A stretch of DNA of 21,480 nucleotides from an uncultured Collinsella sp. (GCA_937950415.1 CALFDL010000193.1:1-21480), one strand, 5' to 3'. Shown: positions 1-8,819, counted from the first letter of the stretch. Made by a program: numbers and translations. Notes: generated from the letters alone by a model not told the origin.

Positions 1-10
1 ATACTCATGG

Positions 11-47
11 AAAACCTCCCATTTCCCGATGTCCAAGAAATGGGAGG
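11..47 (-). terminator. Intrinsic terminator of the alcohol dehydrogenase gene
   Basis: A perfect 11-bp stem (15-25 with 37-47, loop of 11 nt) lies about 35 bp past the stop codon of the dehydrogenase. Read on the minus strand, it is followed by TTTT at 14-11. This is the usual shape of a Rho-independent terminator. Confidence 0.75.
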
Positions 48-82
48 CAGTTCACCGTCCCCTTTGTGGTGGTTAGGAGTTG

Positions 83-730
83 TTAGCGGTAGCTTTGCTT
101 GAGGATCTCGACGACGTCGGGCTCGGTTAGCGTCACGGGGTCGTGGCTGAACAGGACGCCGTTGGTCGTCAGAGCGTTATGCGCAATGGCCGGCAGCTCT
201 TCGGACGTAATCCCCCATTCGCTCATGGCAAGGTCGGCCACATGGCAGGCCTCCATCAGGCGCGTGAGCTCAATCACAAAATCGTGCGGATCATCCGCGG
301 CGGCATTGCCCATCAGGCGCGCCATGTCGATATAGCGCTCGGGCGCGGCACCGTGATCGATCATCCACGTGTGATAGGCGCGGGCAATCATAATGAGGCC
401 GGCGCCGTGCGGCAGGTCGTGATGATGCGCGCTCATGCCATGTTCAAGACCATGAGAGCCCGTGGTGCCCGAGGCATCCATGGCATAACCGCCGAGCGTG
501 TTGGCAAACGCAAGGCTCGAGCGCGCTTCCAGGTCATCGCCATTATTGACGCACGCGGGCAGCGCTGCGGCGGCGCGGCGAATGCCCTCGCGGCAGACCA
601 TGTCACCCATGGGCGTGTTGGTGTTCGACACATAGCACTCAACGCAATGGAACAGGGCGTCGAATCCCTGATAGGCGGTCAGACGCGCCGGGACGCTCAC
701 CATGAGCTCGGGATCAACGATCGAAAGCAC
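83..730 (-). pseudogene. Iron-containing alcohol dehydrogenase, C-terminal (metal-binding) part
   Basis: This is the helical, metal-binding half of a group III (Fe-type) NAD(P)H-dependent alcohol dehydrogenase of the butanol dehydrogenase/YqhD kind. The metal-site signatures are intact: GFDALFHCVE near the start, then HGLEHGMSAHHHDLPHG. It is in the same frame as the N-terminal part at 773-1285. The 14 codons between the TAA at 773-775 and the first possible restart, a GTG at 728-730, also read like the family (NDEKLRLGDPRLFP). No ribosome binding site is seen ahead of that GTG. The fragment is therefore probably the unexpressed remainder of a gene cut by one nonsense codon, unless the stop is read through. 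Together the two parts span 400 codons, the family's normal length. Confidence 0.85.
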
Positions 731-772
731 CGGAAACAGGCGCGGATCGCCCAGACGAAGCTTCTCGTCATT

Positions 773-1285
773 TTATTCGCAGGACAGAACACCGCCCGCA
801 TCGACCTCGGAGCCGGTACCCGCCGTGGTGGTTACGCAAACAAGCGGTAGCGGATCGTTGGGAATGGGCAGGCCAAGCGCGGTGCCCCCATTCACAAAGT
901 CCCAGATGTCACCGGGGCACTCGTTGCCCTCGGCGTCCGTATGCGGGTTGGTCGCCGCCGCGCAGATGCCCTTGCTGCCGTCCATGACCGAACCGCCGCC
1001 GAGCGCCAGCACAAAGTCGCATCCATGGGTGCGCGCCATCCAGCCACCTGCATTGACGGTCTCGCGCAGCGGATTGGGCTCAATGCGATTGAACAGCTCG
1101 TGCGCCACGCCGGCGCGATCGAGCTCGGCCTCCACGCGCCCCAAGTATCCAAAGCGCTTGACCGAGTTGCCGCCGGTCGTAACGATGAGCGCCTTGGTGC
1201 CGGGCAGCTTCTGCGCGCCCAACTCGCCCAACTTGCCCGCGCCAAACAGCACCTTGGTCGGTGCGAAAAACGAATAACCGTTCAT
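773..1285 (-). pseudogene. Iron-containing alcohol dehydrogenase, N-terminal (nucleotide-binding) part
   Basis: This is the Rossmann-type coenzyme-binding half (170 aa) of an Fe-alcohol dehydrogenase. It would reduce an aldehyde to an alcohol with NAD(P)H in the cytoplasm. It carries the coenzyme loop ALGGGSVMDGSK and the motif TTTAGTGSEVDAGGVLSCE, right where the family continues into the metal domain. It then meets TAA (773-775), and the same frame runs on through the rest of the protein. The start is well supported: ATG at 1285 with TAAGGAGAT about 6 nt upstream. A lone N-terminal half is not expected to be active. Gln (CAA) is a plausible ancestral codon at the stop, but that is inference. 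Confidence 0.85.
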
Positions 1286-1324
1286 ACGCGATCTCCTTAC
1301 TTATATATGTGTCGCGTTGCCGCC

Positions 1325-1330
1325 ATTATA
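1325..1330 (-). promoter_or_regulatory. Candidate -10 box of the alcohol dehydrogenase gene
   Basis: A perfect TATAAT on the minus strand lies 40 bp upstream of the dehydrogenase start. No good -35 hexamer is seen at 16-18 bp, so the promoter could depend on an activator. Confidence 0.4.
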
Positions 1331-1391
1331 GCGACCCCCCGCGAGCGACCACACCGTCCGCAAAACGTCATCTCAGCAGCAATAACCGACG

Positions 1392-1440
1392 TTTGCCCAG
1401 ATAAAACATGCCAAAATGAACCTGTCCCTTTTTGGTAGGT
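1392..1440 (+). repeat. Palindromic interspersed element, copy 1
   Basis: This 49-bp element begins TTTGCCCAGATAAAAC and ends CCCTTTTTGGTAGGT. Its imperfect arms (1406-1416 with 1430-1440) fold into a hairpin with a loop of 13 nt. Near-identical copies are at 14994-15041 and 17263-17309, all in the same orientation. This copy sits in the divergent promoter region between the dehydrogenase and the ABC importer operon. Translated on the minus strand it gives YQKGTGSFWHVLSGQT, so it can create spurious small ORFs. Confidence 0.8.
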
Positions 1441-1482
1441 AGAATAACCCATAAGGTAAGTATGTTTCTGAGTTGTTTCGTG

Positions 1483-1512
1483 TTGACCCATTTGAGCGCG
1501 ATAGGGTATAAC
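1483..1512 (+). promoter_or_regulatory. Promoter of the amino acid importer operon
   Basis: TTGACC (1483-1488) and TATAAC (1507-1512) are separated by 18 bp, close to the sigma-70-type consensus. They place transcription start near 1519, with a short leader before the binding-protein ATG at 1556. Confidence 0.6.
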
Positions 1513-1555
1513 TCTACTCAACCGCTAGGGATTTTATTGAGAAAGGTGTTCTACC

Positions 1556-2551
1556 ATGAGCAAGAACCTCTCCCAGCAGGTCGTTCTCGACCGCCGCGGC
1601 TTCGTTGCCGCCACCTTCGCAACCGTCGCCGGCCTTGGTCTTGCCGGCTGCTCTGACACCAGCGCCGAGGCCGACAAGGGCTCCGCCGTTAGCTCCTCCA
1701 AGGGCTCCGAGGATACCGAGGTTTCCGCCACGCTCGATGCCAAGGCATTCGACAAGCTCGTCGACAACGGCCCCAAGGCCGATGACGACGCCATCGCCGC
1801 CAGCACCTGGGCGACGGCCGTCAAGGACGCCGGCGTCTTTAAGATCGGTGGCGTTCAGACCTCCACGCTCTTCTCCCTCCTCAACGAGAAAGACGGTCAG
1901 ACCCGCGGCTTCGATGCCGGTATCGCACAGCTCCTGTCCAACTACATTCTGGGCGAGAACAAGGTCGAGATCACCCAGGTGACCTCGGACACGCGCGAGT
2001 CCGTCCTTCAGAACGGCCAGGTCGACGCCGTCTTTGCCACCTACACCATCACTGACGAGCGCAAGAAGCTCGTCTCCTTTGCCGGTCCCTATTACTACAC
2101 GCAGCAGGCTATCCTGGTGCTCGCCGATAACGACGACATCAAGGGCGTCGACGACCTGGCCGATAAGAACGTCGCCGTTCAGTCCGGCTCCAACGGCCCC
2201 GCTATCCTGGAGGAGTTCGCCCCCAAGGCCAGCCAGCAGGAGTTCAAGACCGACGAGGAGGCACGTCAGGCACTCCAGCAGGGCCGCGTTGACGCCTACG
2301 TCATCGATAACAACATGCAGCAGAGCGCCCTGGTCCGCGAGCCCGGTAAGTACAAGATCGCCGGCAAGCCCTTCGGCAGCAAGGAGCCCTACGGCATCGG
2401 CCTGCCGCTCGATTCCGACGGCGTCGCCTTTGTCAACGACTTCCTTAAGAAGATCGAGGACGACGGCACCTGGACCGAGCTGTGGCAGATCTGCATTGGC
2501 GACCGTACGGGCGACACCAATGTTCCCGAGCTGCCCGAGATCGGCGCCTAG
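1556..2551 (+). CDS. Amino acid ABC transporter substrate-binding lipoprotein
   Basis: This is the extracytoplasmic receptor (331 aa) of a polar amino acid importer, SBP_bac_3 family, probably for glutamate, glutamine or a related compound. The N-terminus combines a twin-arginine motif (DRRGF, residues 12-16), a hydrophobic stretch and a lipobox LAGC with acylated Cys32. It therefore looks like a Tat-exported lipoprotein. A low-complexity Ser/Asp/Lys-rich linker follows, then the two-lobed binding domain from about residue 95 to 320. TRGFDAGIAQLLSNYIL and the later DAVFATYTITDERKKLVSFAGPYY are typical of the family. The ATG at 1556 follows GAGAAAGGTG. It is the first gene of an operon with two permeases and an ATPase. 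Its exact ligand cannot be read from sequence. Confidence 0.92.
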   Translation: MSKNLSQQVVLDRRGFVAATFATVAGLGLAGCSDTSAEADKGSAVSSSKGSEDTEVSATLDAKAFDKLVDNGPKADDDAIAASTWATAVKDAGVFKIGGVQTSTLFSLLNEKDGQTRGFDAGIAQLLSNYILGENKVEITQVTSDTRESVLQNGQVDAVFATYTITDERKKLVSFAGPYYYTQQAILVLADNDDIKGVDDLADKNVAVQSGSNGPAILEEFAPKASQQEFKTDEEARQALQQGRVDAYVIDNNMQQSALVREPGKYKIAGKPFGSKEPYGIGLPLDSDGVAFVNDFLKKIEDDGTWTELWQICIGDRTGDTNVPELPEIGA

Positions 2552-2639
2552 GCAGCGGGCCTGGTAACGGCCGCAACGAAACCATACGGAAACGCATGTT
2601 GCGCTTTATTGCGGTAAACTGTTTCCTCACTGAGTTGTC

Positions 2640-2668
2640 GGGGCTTCCGTACACACGGGAGCCCCTTT
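2640..2668 (+). terminator. Leaky intra-operon terminator after the binding protein
   Basis: A 10-bp stem with one G-U pair (2640-2649 with 2656-2665) has a 6-nt loop and is followed by TTTCCTT. It lies in the 138-bp gap between the binding protein and the first permease. Partial termination here would make the binding protein in excess over the membrane components, a common arrangement in ABC importers (inference). Confidence 0.7.
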
Positions 2669-2689
2669 CCTTATCGGCGGGAGGTCCGC

Positions 2690-3349
2690 ATGAGTCTCTC
2701 CGAGCTCTGGTCGCTCTATGGCCAGAACTATATCGACGCGCTGCTAGCAACCTGGGGCATGACGCTTGAGTCGTTTGCCATCGCCATGGTGCTGGCCGTT
2801 GCCGTCACTGTGATGCGTGTGTCGCCGCTCAAGCCGCTGCGCGTCTTTGGCGACCTGTATGTCCAGGTCTTCCGTAACATCCCCGGCATCGCGCTGCTCA
2901 TTATCGTCGTCTACGCGCTGCCGCCGCTCAAGGTCGTCCTGCCCTACCGCACCTGCGTTATCGTCGCCACAGTGCTCTTGGGTTCTGCCTTTGGCTCCGA
3001 GAACTTTATGAGCGGCATCAACACTGTCGGTGTCGGCCAGGTGGAAGCCGCCCGCTCGCTGGGCATGAGCTTCAGCCGTATCCTCGCCAAGATCGTGATT
3101 CCGCAGGCGCTGCGCTCGAGCGTGCTGCCCATGACCAACCTCTTTATCGCCGTCATGCTCACCACCGCGCTCGGCAGTCAGGTACCGCTTAAACCGCAGG
3201 AGCTCACCGGCGTGGTGAGCTACATCAACACGCGCTCGCTCGGCGGCGTCGCCGCGTTCTTTATCTCGGCGCTTGGCTACCTGGGCACGGCCTTTGTGGT
3301 GAGCCACATTGGCAACTACATCGATAAGAAGGTGAGGATCCTCCGATGA
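2690..3349 (+). CDS. Amino acid ABC transporter permease, GluC type
   Basis: This is a 219-aa integral membrane subunit of the HisM/GluC family, which forms half of the translocation pore. About five hydrophobic helices are seen. The cytoplasmic EAA loop that docks on the ATPase is at about residues 116-141 (GQVEAARSLGMSFSRILAKI, then VIPQAL). The start ATG at 2690 follows GGGAGG with good spacing. Its last codons overlap the start of the second permease by 4 bp (ATGA), which implies translational coupling. Length and motifs are normal for the family. Confidence 0.92.
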   Translation: MSLSELWSLYGQNYIDALLATWGMTLESFAIAMVLAVAVTVMRVSPLKPLRVFGDLYVQVFRNIPGIALLIIVVYALPPLKVVLPYRTCVIVATVLLGSAFGSENFMSGINTVGVGQVEAARSLGMSFSRILAKIVIPQALRSSVLPMTNLFIAVMLTTALGSQVPLKPQELTGVVSYINTRSLGGVAAFFISALGYLGTAFVVSHIGNYIDKKVRILR

Positions 3350-4179
3350 GTAAACATTCCTCCCCTGCACTTACCATGCGCGATGCGCTCTACGAGGCTC
3401 CCGGCCCCAAGATGCGCGCCAAGATTCGCGTCGGCACCGCCATCTCACTTGTTGCCGTGGCCGCGCTCATCGCTCTGGTACTGCAGCGCTTTTACGTGAC
3501 CGGCCAGCTTTCGGTCCATTACTGGTACTTCTTTACGCACCTCACCACCTGGAAGTTCCTGCTTGCCGGTTTTGAGGGCACCGTTAAAGTCGCACTCACC
3601 GCCGGCGTCATTGCGCTGGTACTGGGCTTAGCCCTTATGCTCGGCCGCACCAGCGACATTAAGCCGCTGCAGCTGGTCTGCCGCGTGCTCACCGATTTCT
3701 TCCGTGGCGTGCCGAGCCTTTTGTTCATCTACTTCTTCTTTTTGGTGCTGCCCCAGTACAAGATCGCACTGCCGTCGTTTTGGATGCTCACGCTTCCCGT
3801 CGCGCTCGCTGCGGCCGGCGTACTGGCCGAGATCTTCCGTGCCGGCGTCAACGCCGTGCCGCGCGGTCAGGTCGAGGCCGCCCAGGCACTCGGCCTCTCC
3901 AAGGCTAAAATCACCTTTAAAATCGTGTTACCGCAGGCTATTCGATTTATCATTCCGTCGTTGATTTCACAGCTTGTAGTCGTAGTCAAAGACACCACCG
4001 TCGCCTACGTGGTGAGCTACCCCGACCTCATGCAAAATGCCCGCGTGCTCATTACCAACTACGACGCCCTCGTGTCGGTCTACCTGGTGATCGCAGTCAT
4101 CTACATCCTCATCAACGTCGCGATCAACAAGGCCGCTGTCTACGTTTCGCACAAAACCGGCGCGACCATCATCCGCTAA
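3346..4179 (+). CDS. Amino acid ABC transporter permease, GluD type
   Basis: This is the second permease (277 aa) of the importer, partner of the gene it overlaps. It has a cytoplasmic N-terminal extension of about 28 residues, then a first helix (about 30-46). The conserved pore core starts near residue 75 (GFEGTVKVAL). The EAA loop is at about residues 173-200 (PRGQVEAAQALGLSKAKITF, then KIVLPQAIRF). An N-terminal extension is also typical of corynebacterial GluD, which supports a glutamate-type assignment. The substrate remains unproven. Confidence 0.92.
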   Translation: MSKHSSPALTMRDALYEAPGPKMRAKIRVGTAISLVAVAALIALVLQRFYVTGQLSVHYWYFFTHLTTWKFLLAGFEGTVKVALTAGVIALVLGLALMLGRTSDIKPLQLVCRVLTDFFRGVPSLLFIYFFFLVLPQYKIALPSFWMLTLPVALAAAGVLAEIFRAGVNAVPRGQVEAAQALGLSKAKITFKIVLPQAIRFIIPSLISQLVVVVKDTTVAYVVSYPDLMQNARVLITNYDALVSVYLVIAVIYILINVAINKAAVYVSHKTGATIIR

Positions 4180-4215
4180 CGCTTTACCATTTCGAGTCAT
4201 AAGGAGCCGAGCACC

Positions 4216-4980
<765 letters not shown>

Positions 4981-5032
4981 CCCAATTGCCATATCTGCTC
5001 GCCATGACCATCCAAACTCGAAAGCAACACCT

Positions 5033-5842
5033 ATGATCGGAACTCGCACTTCATCGTCATACACCCCGCACGTCGACGTCGATCCCGCCGACCGCCCGCT
5101 CATCCTCGTCGCGCCGCGCTGGGAAGAGGCGAAGCCGTTTTTAAGCGAGACGCTCTCCCCCAACGAGGAAATCGCAAGTGTCTTTGTCGATGCCATCCTT
5201 GCCGCCGGCGGCCTGCCGCTGCAGATGTCCATCACCGAGGATATTGAGGTCATCCGCCATTACGTCGATATCGCCGACGGTATCGCTATTCCCGGCGGCC
5301 CGGATGTCAACCCCAAACGCTGGGGCGATGATCGACCCTACGACCCCACCCTCTGCTGCGAGATCCGCGATAGCTTTGAGTTTAAGCTGGTCGGCGAGGT
5401 GCTCCGCGCCAAAAAGCCGCTCTTTACCACTTGCCGTGGCACGCAGTTGCTCAACGTCGCCACTGGCGGCACCCTGTGCATGGACGTGCCGAGCCTGGGC
5501 GCTCGCGAGGGCCGCACGCAGTGGCGCCATACCCACGTGCTCAACGACCCCGTGCATCCCGTCGAGGTCGTGCCGGGCTCGCTGCTCGACCGCGCGGTTG
5601 GCGGACACAGGCTGATCCAAACCAACTCCGCACACCACTGCTGCGTCGATCGTCTGGGTAAGAGCACGCGTTTGGTCGCCAAGGCAACCGACGGCGTTCC
5701 CGAGTGCATCGAGGTCGAAGGCCAGCCATTCTGCTTGGGCGTGCAATGGCATCCCGAGTACACGTGGAAGACGCTCGAAACCGACTTTAACCTGTGGAAG
5801 TCGTTTGTCGAGGCAGCGGCCAAGGTAAAGCAGGCCCGCTAG
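5033..5842 (+). CDS. Class I glutamine amidotransferase-like gamma-glutamyl hydrolase (peptidase C26)
   Basis: This 269-aa cytoplasmic enzyme belongs to the C26/PuuD family, which hydrolyses gamma-glutamyl amides such as gamma-glutamyl-GABA. The nucleophile Cys134 lies in TTCRGTQLLNVATGG, and the His240/Glu242 pair in QWHPEYTW completes the triad. The oxyanion and substrate region IPGGPDVNP is at 86-94. The frame stays open upstream into the ATPase gene, but the ATG at 5033 is the first sensible start and gives normal family length. Its Shine-Dalgarno sequence is weak. Sitting directly behind a glutamate-type importer, it may process an imported gamma-glutamyl compound (inference). A strong hairpin follows. 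Confidence 0.88.
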   Translation: MIGTRTSSSYTPHVDVDPADRPLILVAPRWEEAKPFLSETLSPNEEIASVFVDAILAAGGLPLQMSITEDIEVIRHYVDIADGIAIPGGPDVNPKRWGDDRPYDPTLCCEIRDSFEFKLVGEVLRAKKPLFTTCRGTQLLNVATGGTLCMDVPSLGAREGRTQWRHTHVLNDPVHPVEVVPGSLLDRAVGGHRLIQTNSAHHCCVDRLGKSTRLVAKATDGVPECIEVEGQPFCLGVQWHPEYTWKTLETDFNLWKSFVEAAAKVKQAR

Positions 5843-5876
5843 CTCGCGAACCACTCAGGTTAAAGCCTCCTAAGCC

Positions 5877-5918
5877 GGGGGGGCGGACACCAGCTACGGT
5901 GCCCGCCCCCCCTGTATT
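5877..5918 (+). terminator. Terminator of the importer operon
   Basis: A 15-bp, very GC-rich stem with a single mismatch (5877-5891 with 5898-5912) has a 6-nt loop and is followed by TGTATTTG. It lies about 35 bp after the peptidase stop codon. The T-tract is poor, but the stem is strong. It also separates the convergent minus-strand exporter operon. Confidence 0.65.
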
Positions 5919-5952
5919 TGATATGCTCGGTATGATTATCCCTCACAAACAA

Positions 5953-6771
5953 TCAGAGAAATCTCGACCGCAATCGGTCGACAGTAAAGCAAATGATAAA
6001 AACGCTTGCTACGTTTATGAGGCAGTCAATTAAAATCGAGATGCATTGACCATTCCCCAACGGGGTCACGCCGCAAATCCACATGAGCATCGAGGCTGGA
6101 AGCGGAAGCATGGAATTGGCCCCGATCTGTATGTAGATCGCTACGACGTTGACAAGCAACAGCATGCCAATCGGACCGAAGCCGGACCCAAAATAGGAAA
6201 CAACGATTACGCAAGAAACCACGCATGCAAGGCAGGCAGCGGCAGCAAGAACAAGTCGATAGCAAAATACATGCAGGTTGAAATACTGCTGAGCATCCAG
6301 AACGATTACGCAGTTAAGACAGTACAAAACGACACTCGACAGGACAAACGCGCCCAAAAGGGCAAAAGAAGATAGCACCACTCGCGCAACGATAGCGCAC
6401 ACACGCTTCCCTCCCCGAGCCTCCGACAACCCCCACGGTTCCTCAATAAAGCCCGAACTGACAAAGCGCGGCACAATGCAAGCCGCGATGAACGGAAAGA
6501 ACAATGCATGGGCCAACGGGGCTACGTTGAACAGCAGACCGCGAAAAACCTCTGCATTGCCAAATAGAAGGACATCCTCCGCCGATAGCCGAAGCGTCGG
6601 GTCTGGGAAAAAACCCAAGAAACTGTTCTCACGGAGGCTACAGAACCACATCGGGAAAGAATTAAGCTGCAATATCACCATGTACGCATAAATTACCAGG
6701 ATTAAGGCGTACGCCCATTTGCTCACATGCTTCAATTCTGACTGGAGAAGTCTTTTAATCTGACGAGCCAT
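5953..6771 (-). CDS. ABC-2-like exporter membrane protein A
   Basis: A hydrophobic protein of 272 aa with about six predicted membrane segments, beginning just after a basic N-terminus (MARQIKRLLQSELKHVSKW). It is the last gene of an ATPase-permease-permease operon and overlaps the preceding gene by 17 bp. No family signature is clear. Topology and context fit an ABC-2 type permease such as those that expel peptides or antibiotics. The ATG at 6771 has GGGGGTG six nt upstream and is preferred over a GTG three codons earlier. The region is visibly AT-richer than the flanks, and its codon use differs from the neighbours, hinting at transfer. Confidence 0.75.
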   Translation of the reverse strand: MARQIKRLLQSELKHVSKWAYALILVIYAYMVILQLNSFPMWFCSLRENSFLGFFPDPTLRLSAEDVLLFGNAEVFRGLLFNVAPLAHALFFPFIAACIVPRFVSSGFIEEPWGLSEARGGKRVCAIVARVVLSSFALLGAFVLSSVVLYCLNCVIVLDAQQYFNLHVFCYRLVLAAAACLACVVSCVIVVSYFGSGFGPIGMLLLVNVVAIYIQIGANSMLPLPASMLMWICGVTPLGNGQCISILIDCLINVASVFIICFTVDRLRSRFL

Positions 6772-7579
6772 TGAACACACCCCCAGCGCGAAAGCTCACG
6801 AGAGCGTAAATCAATACCGATAGACAGCTGGCTGCCACGCCATATCCCAGAAGCGTCAGCTGCCCCATATCGCTATACCCAAGGGCACATCCGACTCCAA
6901 GGTACGGCCCCGGAAGGAAGAAGATCCATCGCAAGGATGGTATAGGTGCCTGAAGGAAGGCTCCGTAGAGCGTCAAGCTCATGACAAATCCAACTATCAC
7001 CACGGCCCCGCTCAATACAGCGCTGCCCGTTATCCGATAGATGGTCACCGTCTCCAGCGCAACCGATATCACCAATACGGCGTTGACTATCATTGCAGGC
7101 AAAAATACAGTTAGTATGTTGTGCGAGTAGTTATGCCCTCCACGTATTATGGCTATTGCAAAAAGAAGAAGGCAAAGCGCACTATATGCTGCGCCAATTA
7201 TTAAAGCAGACGAAAATGCATGGGCTAGAGCCCCATAAAAGCGGTTGAGACCTCTTGCCGAAGAAATTCGGTGCCCCTCTTTATAGCCATGCTCCTGTAA
7301 AAGCACCAAACAAACGATGAGTGGAACGAACAGGGATGTACCGGCAAAAGCGCTGCGCGCAAGGGACTCATCAGGCGCAGAAGGATCGATTGCATTCCAG
7401 AGGAAACCAATATCCTCCCCACAAACGCCATAGCCAAAGGCGAGCAACGTTGTTCCGTTTTTTAGAAAGATACCGAAGAGAAGGCCGAACGCCAGCATAA
7501 GCGCAAGACCAAACTTCGCCGGAAATATCCTGTGCAAACGCATCATATCTGCCTTTATGGGATGGATCGCCCGCTTCAT
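6755..7579 (-). CDS. ABC-2-like exporter membrane protein B
   Basis: A 274-aa membrane protein with about six hydrophobic segments, near residues 22-40, 82-98, 118-143, 152-175, 185-207 and 240-265. It starts with ATGA overlapping the stop of the ATPase gene (4 bp), so the two are translationally coupled. A large loop after the first helix (about 45-80) would face outside. It is probably the partner of membrane protein A in a heteromeric exporter. No substrate can be assigned: no bacteriocin precursor or modification gene is seen nearby. Confidence 0.78.
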   Translation of the reverse strand: MKRAIHPIKADMMRLHRIFPAKFGLALMLAFGLLFGIFLKNGTTLLAFGYGVCGEDIGFLWNAIDPSAPDESLARSAFAGTSLFVPLIVCLVLLQEHGYKEGHRISSARGLNRFYGALAHAFSSALIIGAAYSALCLLLFAIAIIRGGHNYSHNILTVFLPAMIVNAVLVISVALETVTIYRITGSAVLSGAVVIVGFVMSLTLYGAFLQAPIPSLRWIFFLPGPYLGVGCALGYSDMGQLTLLGYGVAASCLSVLIYALVSFRAGGVFNGSSD

Positions 7580-8337
7580 AGCGAGACCGCCTTCATCAAG
7601 CGCCTGTAATACTCTTTTAGGGATGACGCCTCATCCCTTATGACGTCCATCGATTCCTTTTTTTGCAGTTCGCCGTCATGAATAAACAGGCAGCTTGTTG
7701 CAACCGATGCCAACTCATCCAAATCATGACTAGAGATGAGCATGGTCTTACCCTGCTCTCGATTCAATCGACCGATAAGGGCCCATATACTCTCGATGCC
7801 CAACGGATCCAATCCATTCGCCGGCTCATCGATAATTAGTACGTCGGTGTCGCCCAATAAAGCCGTAGCTATATCCAGTCGCCGTTTCATTCCCAGAGAA
7901 AAACTGCTCACGCTCTTTTTCTCATCGACGTCCAGCCCGACTAGGCCCAAGACGCGAGGAACCTCACGTTTCTCATCGAGCCCCCATTCCGCACATCGGA
8001 TCCGAAGATTCTCAGCCGCACTGAGGGATTGGTATGCTCCGCAGGAATCTGGCACATAGCCGACACGCGTCCGCATCAGGCTCAGCTCTTTTTTCGACTT
8101 GCCTCCAAAGAGCTCCACGCTCCCCGACGATGGCTCACAGAGGCCCAATACGATTTTAATAAGCGTGCTTTTGCCCGCCCCGTTTGCACCAACAAGGGCG
8201 CAGAGCTCAGACTGATGTACCTCGAAGGAAACGTCATGCAAAACGCGGCGCCTCCCATAGCGCTTTGACACCCTTGATAGCCTTATCGTTGATACGTTCA
8301 TTGGCCTCCCGTTCCGCTTGATAGCAAAACCGCTCAT
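7576..8337 (-). CDS. ABC transporter ATP-binding protein (BcrA/lantibiotic-immunity-like)
   Basis: This 253-aa ATPase powers the exporter encoded by the next two genes. Walker A is GANGAGKST (50-58), the signature is the SLGMKRRL variant (147-154), Walker B is DVLIIDEP (165-172), the D-loop is NGLDP, and the switch His204 is in SSHDLDE. The SLGM signature with EPANGLDPLGI is typical of DrrA/BcrA-type and lantibiotic self-protection exporters. The start at 8337 has AAGGA five nt upstream. An internal ATG at 8301, preceded by GGGAGG, is an alternative that would remove 12 residues. It is probably expressed from the promoter at 8376-8404. Confidence 0.88.
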   Translation of the reverse strand: MSGFAIKRNGRPMNVSTIRLSRVSKRYGRRRVLHDVSFEVHQSELCALVGANGAGKSTLIKIVLGLCEPSSGSVELFGGKSKKELSLMRTRVGYVPDSCGAYQSLSAAENLRIRCAEWGLDEKREVPRVLGLVGLDVDEKKSVSSFSLGMKRRLDIATALLGDTDVLIIDEPANGLDPLGIESIWALIGRLNREQGKTMLISSHDLDELASVATSCLFIHDGELQKKESMDVIRDEASSLKEYYRRLMKAVSL

Positions 8338-8372
8338 ATCGTTCCTTCTTTCCTTTATCGTTTTTCATAGTT

Positions 8373-8391
8373 GTTATTGTTTTTCGATAAC
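8373..8391. promoter_or_regulatory. Candidate operator over the exporter -10 box
   Basis: An imperfect palindrome, GTTATTG-TTTTT-CGATAAC (6 of 7 pairs), overlaps the proposed -10 box of the exporter operon. It contains TTCGATAA, whose complement TTATCGAA recurs in the large palindrome upstream of the DUF2975/XRE pair (9401-9434). It could be a binding site for the XRE regulator encoded next door (inference). Confidence 0.4.
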
Positions 8392-8404
8392 TCATATTTG
8401 TCAA
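8376..8404 (-). promoter_or_regulatory. Promoter of the ABC exporter operon
   Basis: On the minus strand a perfect -35 TTGACA (8404-8399) is followed after 17 bp by AACAAT (8381-8376), which matches the -10 consensus at 4 of 6. This puts the start of transcription about 30 bp ahead of the ATPase start codon. Confidence 0.5.
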
Positions 8405-8412
8405 GGTAATCT

Positions 8413-8441
8413 AAAAGAAAGAACCCGTGTTAGACACGGGT
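8413..8441 (-). terminator. Terminator of the DUF2975/XRE operon
   Basis: A perfect 8-bp stem ACCCGTGT/ACACGGGT (8423-8430 with 8434-8441) has a 3-nt loop. On the minus strand it is followed by TCTTTCTTTT. It lies about 40 bp after the XRE stop codon and just ahead of the exporter promoter, so the exporter is a separate transcription unit. Confidence 0.7.
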
Positions 8442-8481
8442 CCCTTCACGCTGATATTTCGTTTTAGTTGTTCGCCTTAAG

Positions 8482-8811
8482 CTACTCGTCGCTCAAATCG
8501 ACAGCAAAGACTGATGTCGGAAGCGACGCCTCGTTGCCTCCGCCGTCCCGCATCTGCCTCACAACGTTTTTTGCACGCTCAACAATAAGCTCCTCAAGCT
8601 CTTTCTCGCTCACGCGCTGAATAATATCTCCCGGTTGACAATCAAGCTCATCACAGATATCGAGGAGCGTCTTTAGGCGAATAGCTTTTATCTTTCCGTT
8701 TCTAAGCTTTGAAATATTAGCCGGAGTATGCCCCGTCGCTCGAATCAGATCAGCACTGGTCTTTCCGGTCTTAAGCAGCTGCGTCTCAAGCTCGATGATG
8801 AGATAGCTCAT
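8482..8811 (-). CDS. XRE-family (YozG-like) transcriptional regulator
   Basis: A 109-aa DNA-binding protein. A Cro/CI-type helix-turn-helix occupies about residues 5-66. TSADLIRATGHTPANISKL forms the helix-turn-helix, and LLDICDELDCQPGDII is typical of the HTH_26/YozG type. A charged tail of about 40 residues follows. It starts 8 bp after the DUF2975 stop, with GAGGA in between, so the two are co-translated. YozG-like regulators are often paired with DUF2975 membrane proteins (family knowledge). It may bind the palindrome upstream of the pair and a related site at the exporter promoter (inference). Confidence 0.88.
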   Translation of the reverse strand: MSYLIIELETQLLKTGKTSADLIRATGHTPANISKLRNGKIKAIRLKTLLDICDELDCQPGDIIQRVSEKELEELIVERAKNVVRQMRDGGGNEASLPTSVFAVDLSDE

Positions 8812-8819
8812 GTTTCCTC

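Noticed and set aside
773..775. TAA as a recoded selenocysteine or pyrrolysine codon
   Set aside because: Those use TGA and TAG respectively, and no insertion element is seen; a nonsense change or sequence error is simpler.
143..850. Long plus-strand ORF opposite the alcohol dehydrogenase
   Set aside because: It is antisense to clear family motifs, has no recognisable domain and arises from GC-rich codon bias.
1297..1521. Small minus-strand ORF with YQKGTGSFWHVLSGQT
   Set aside because: The recognisable peptide is just the translation of the palindromic element; similar peptides arise at the other copies.
5964..5981. Palindrome TCGACCG-CAAT-CGGTCGA
   Set aside because: It lies within the 3' coding end of membrane protein A, has no T-tract in either direction and is short enough to be chance.
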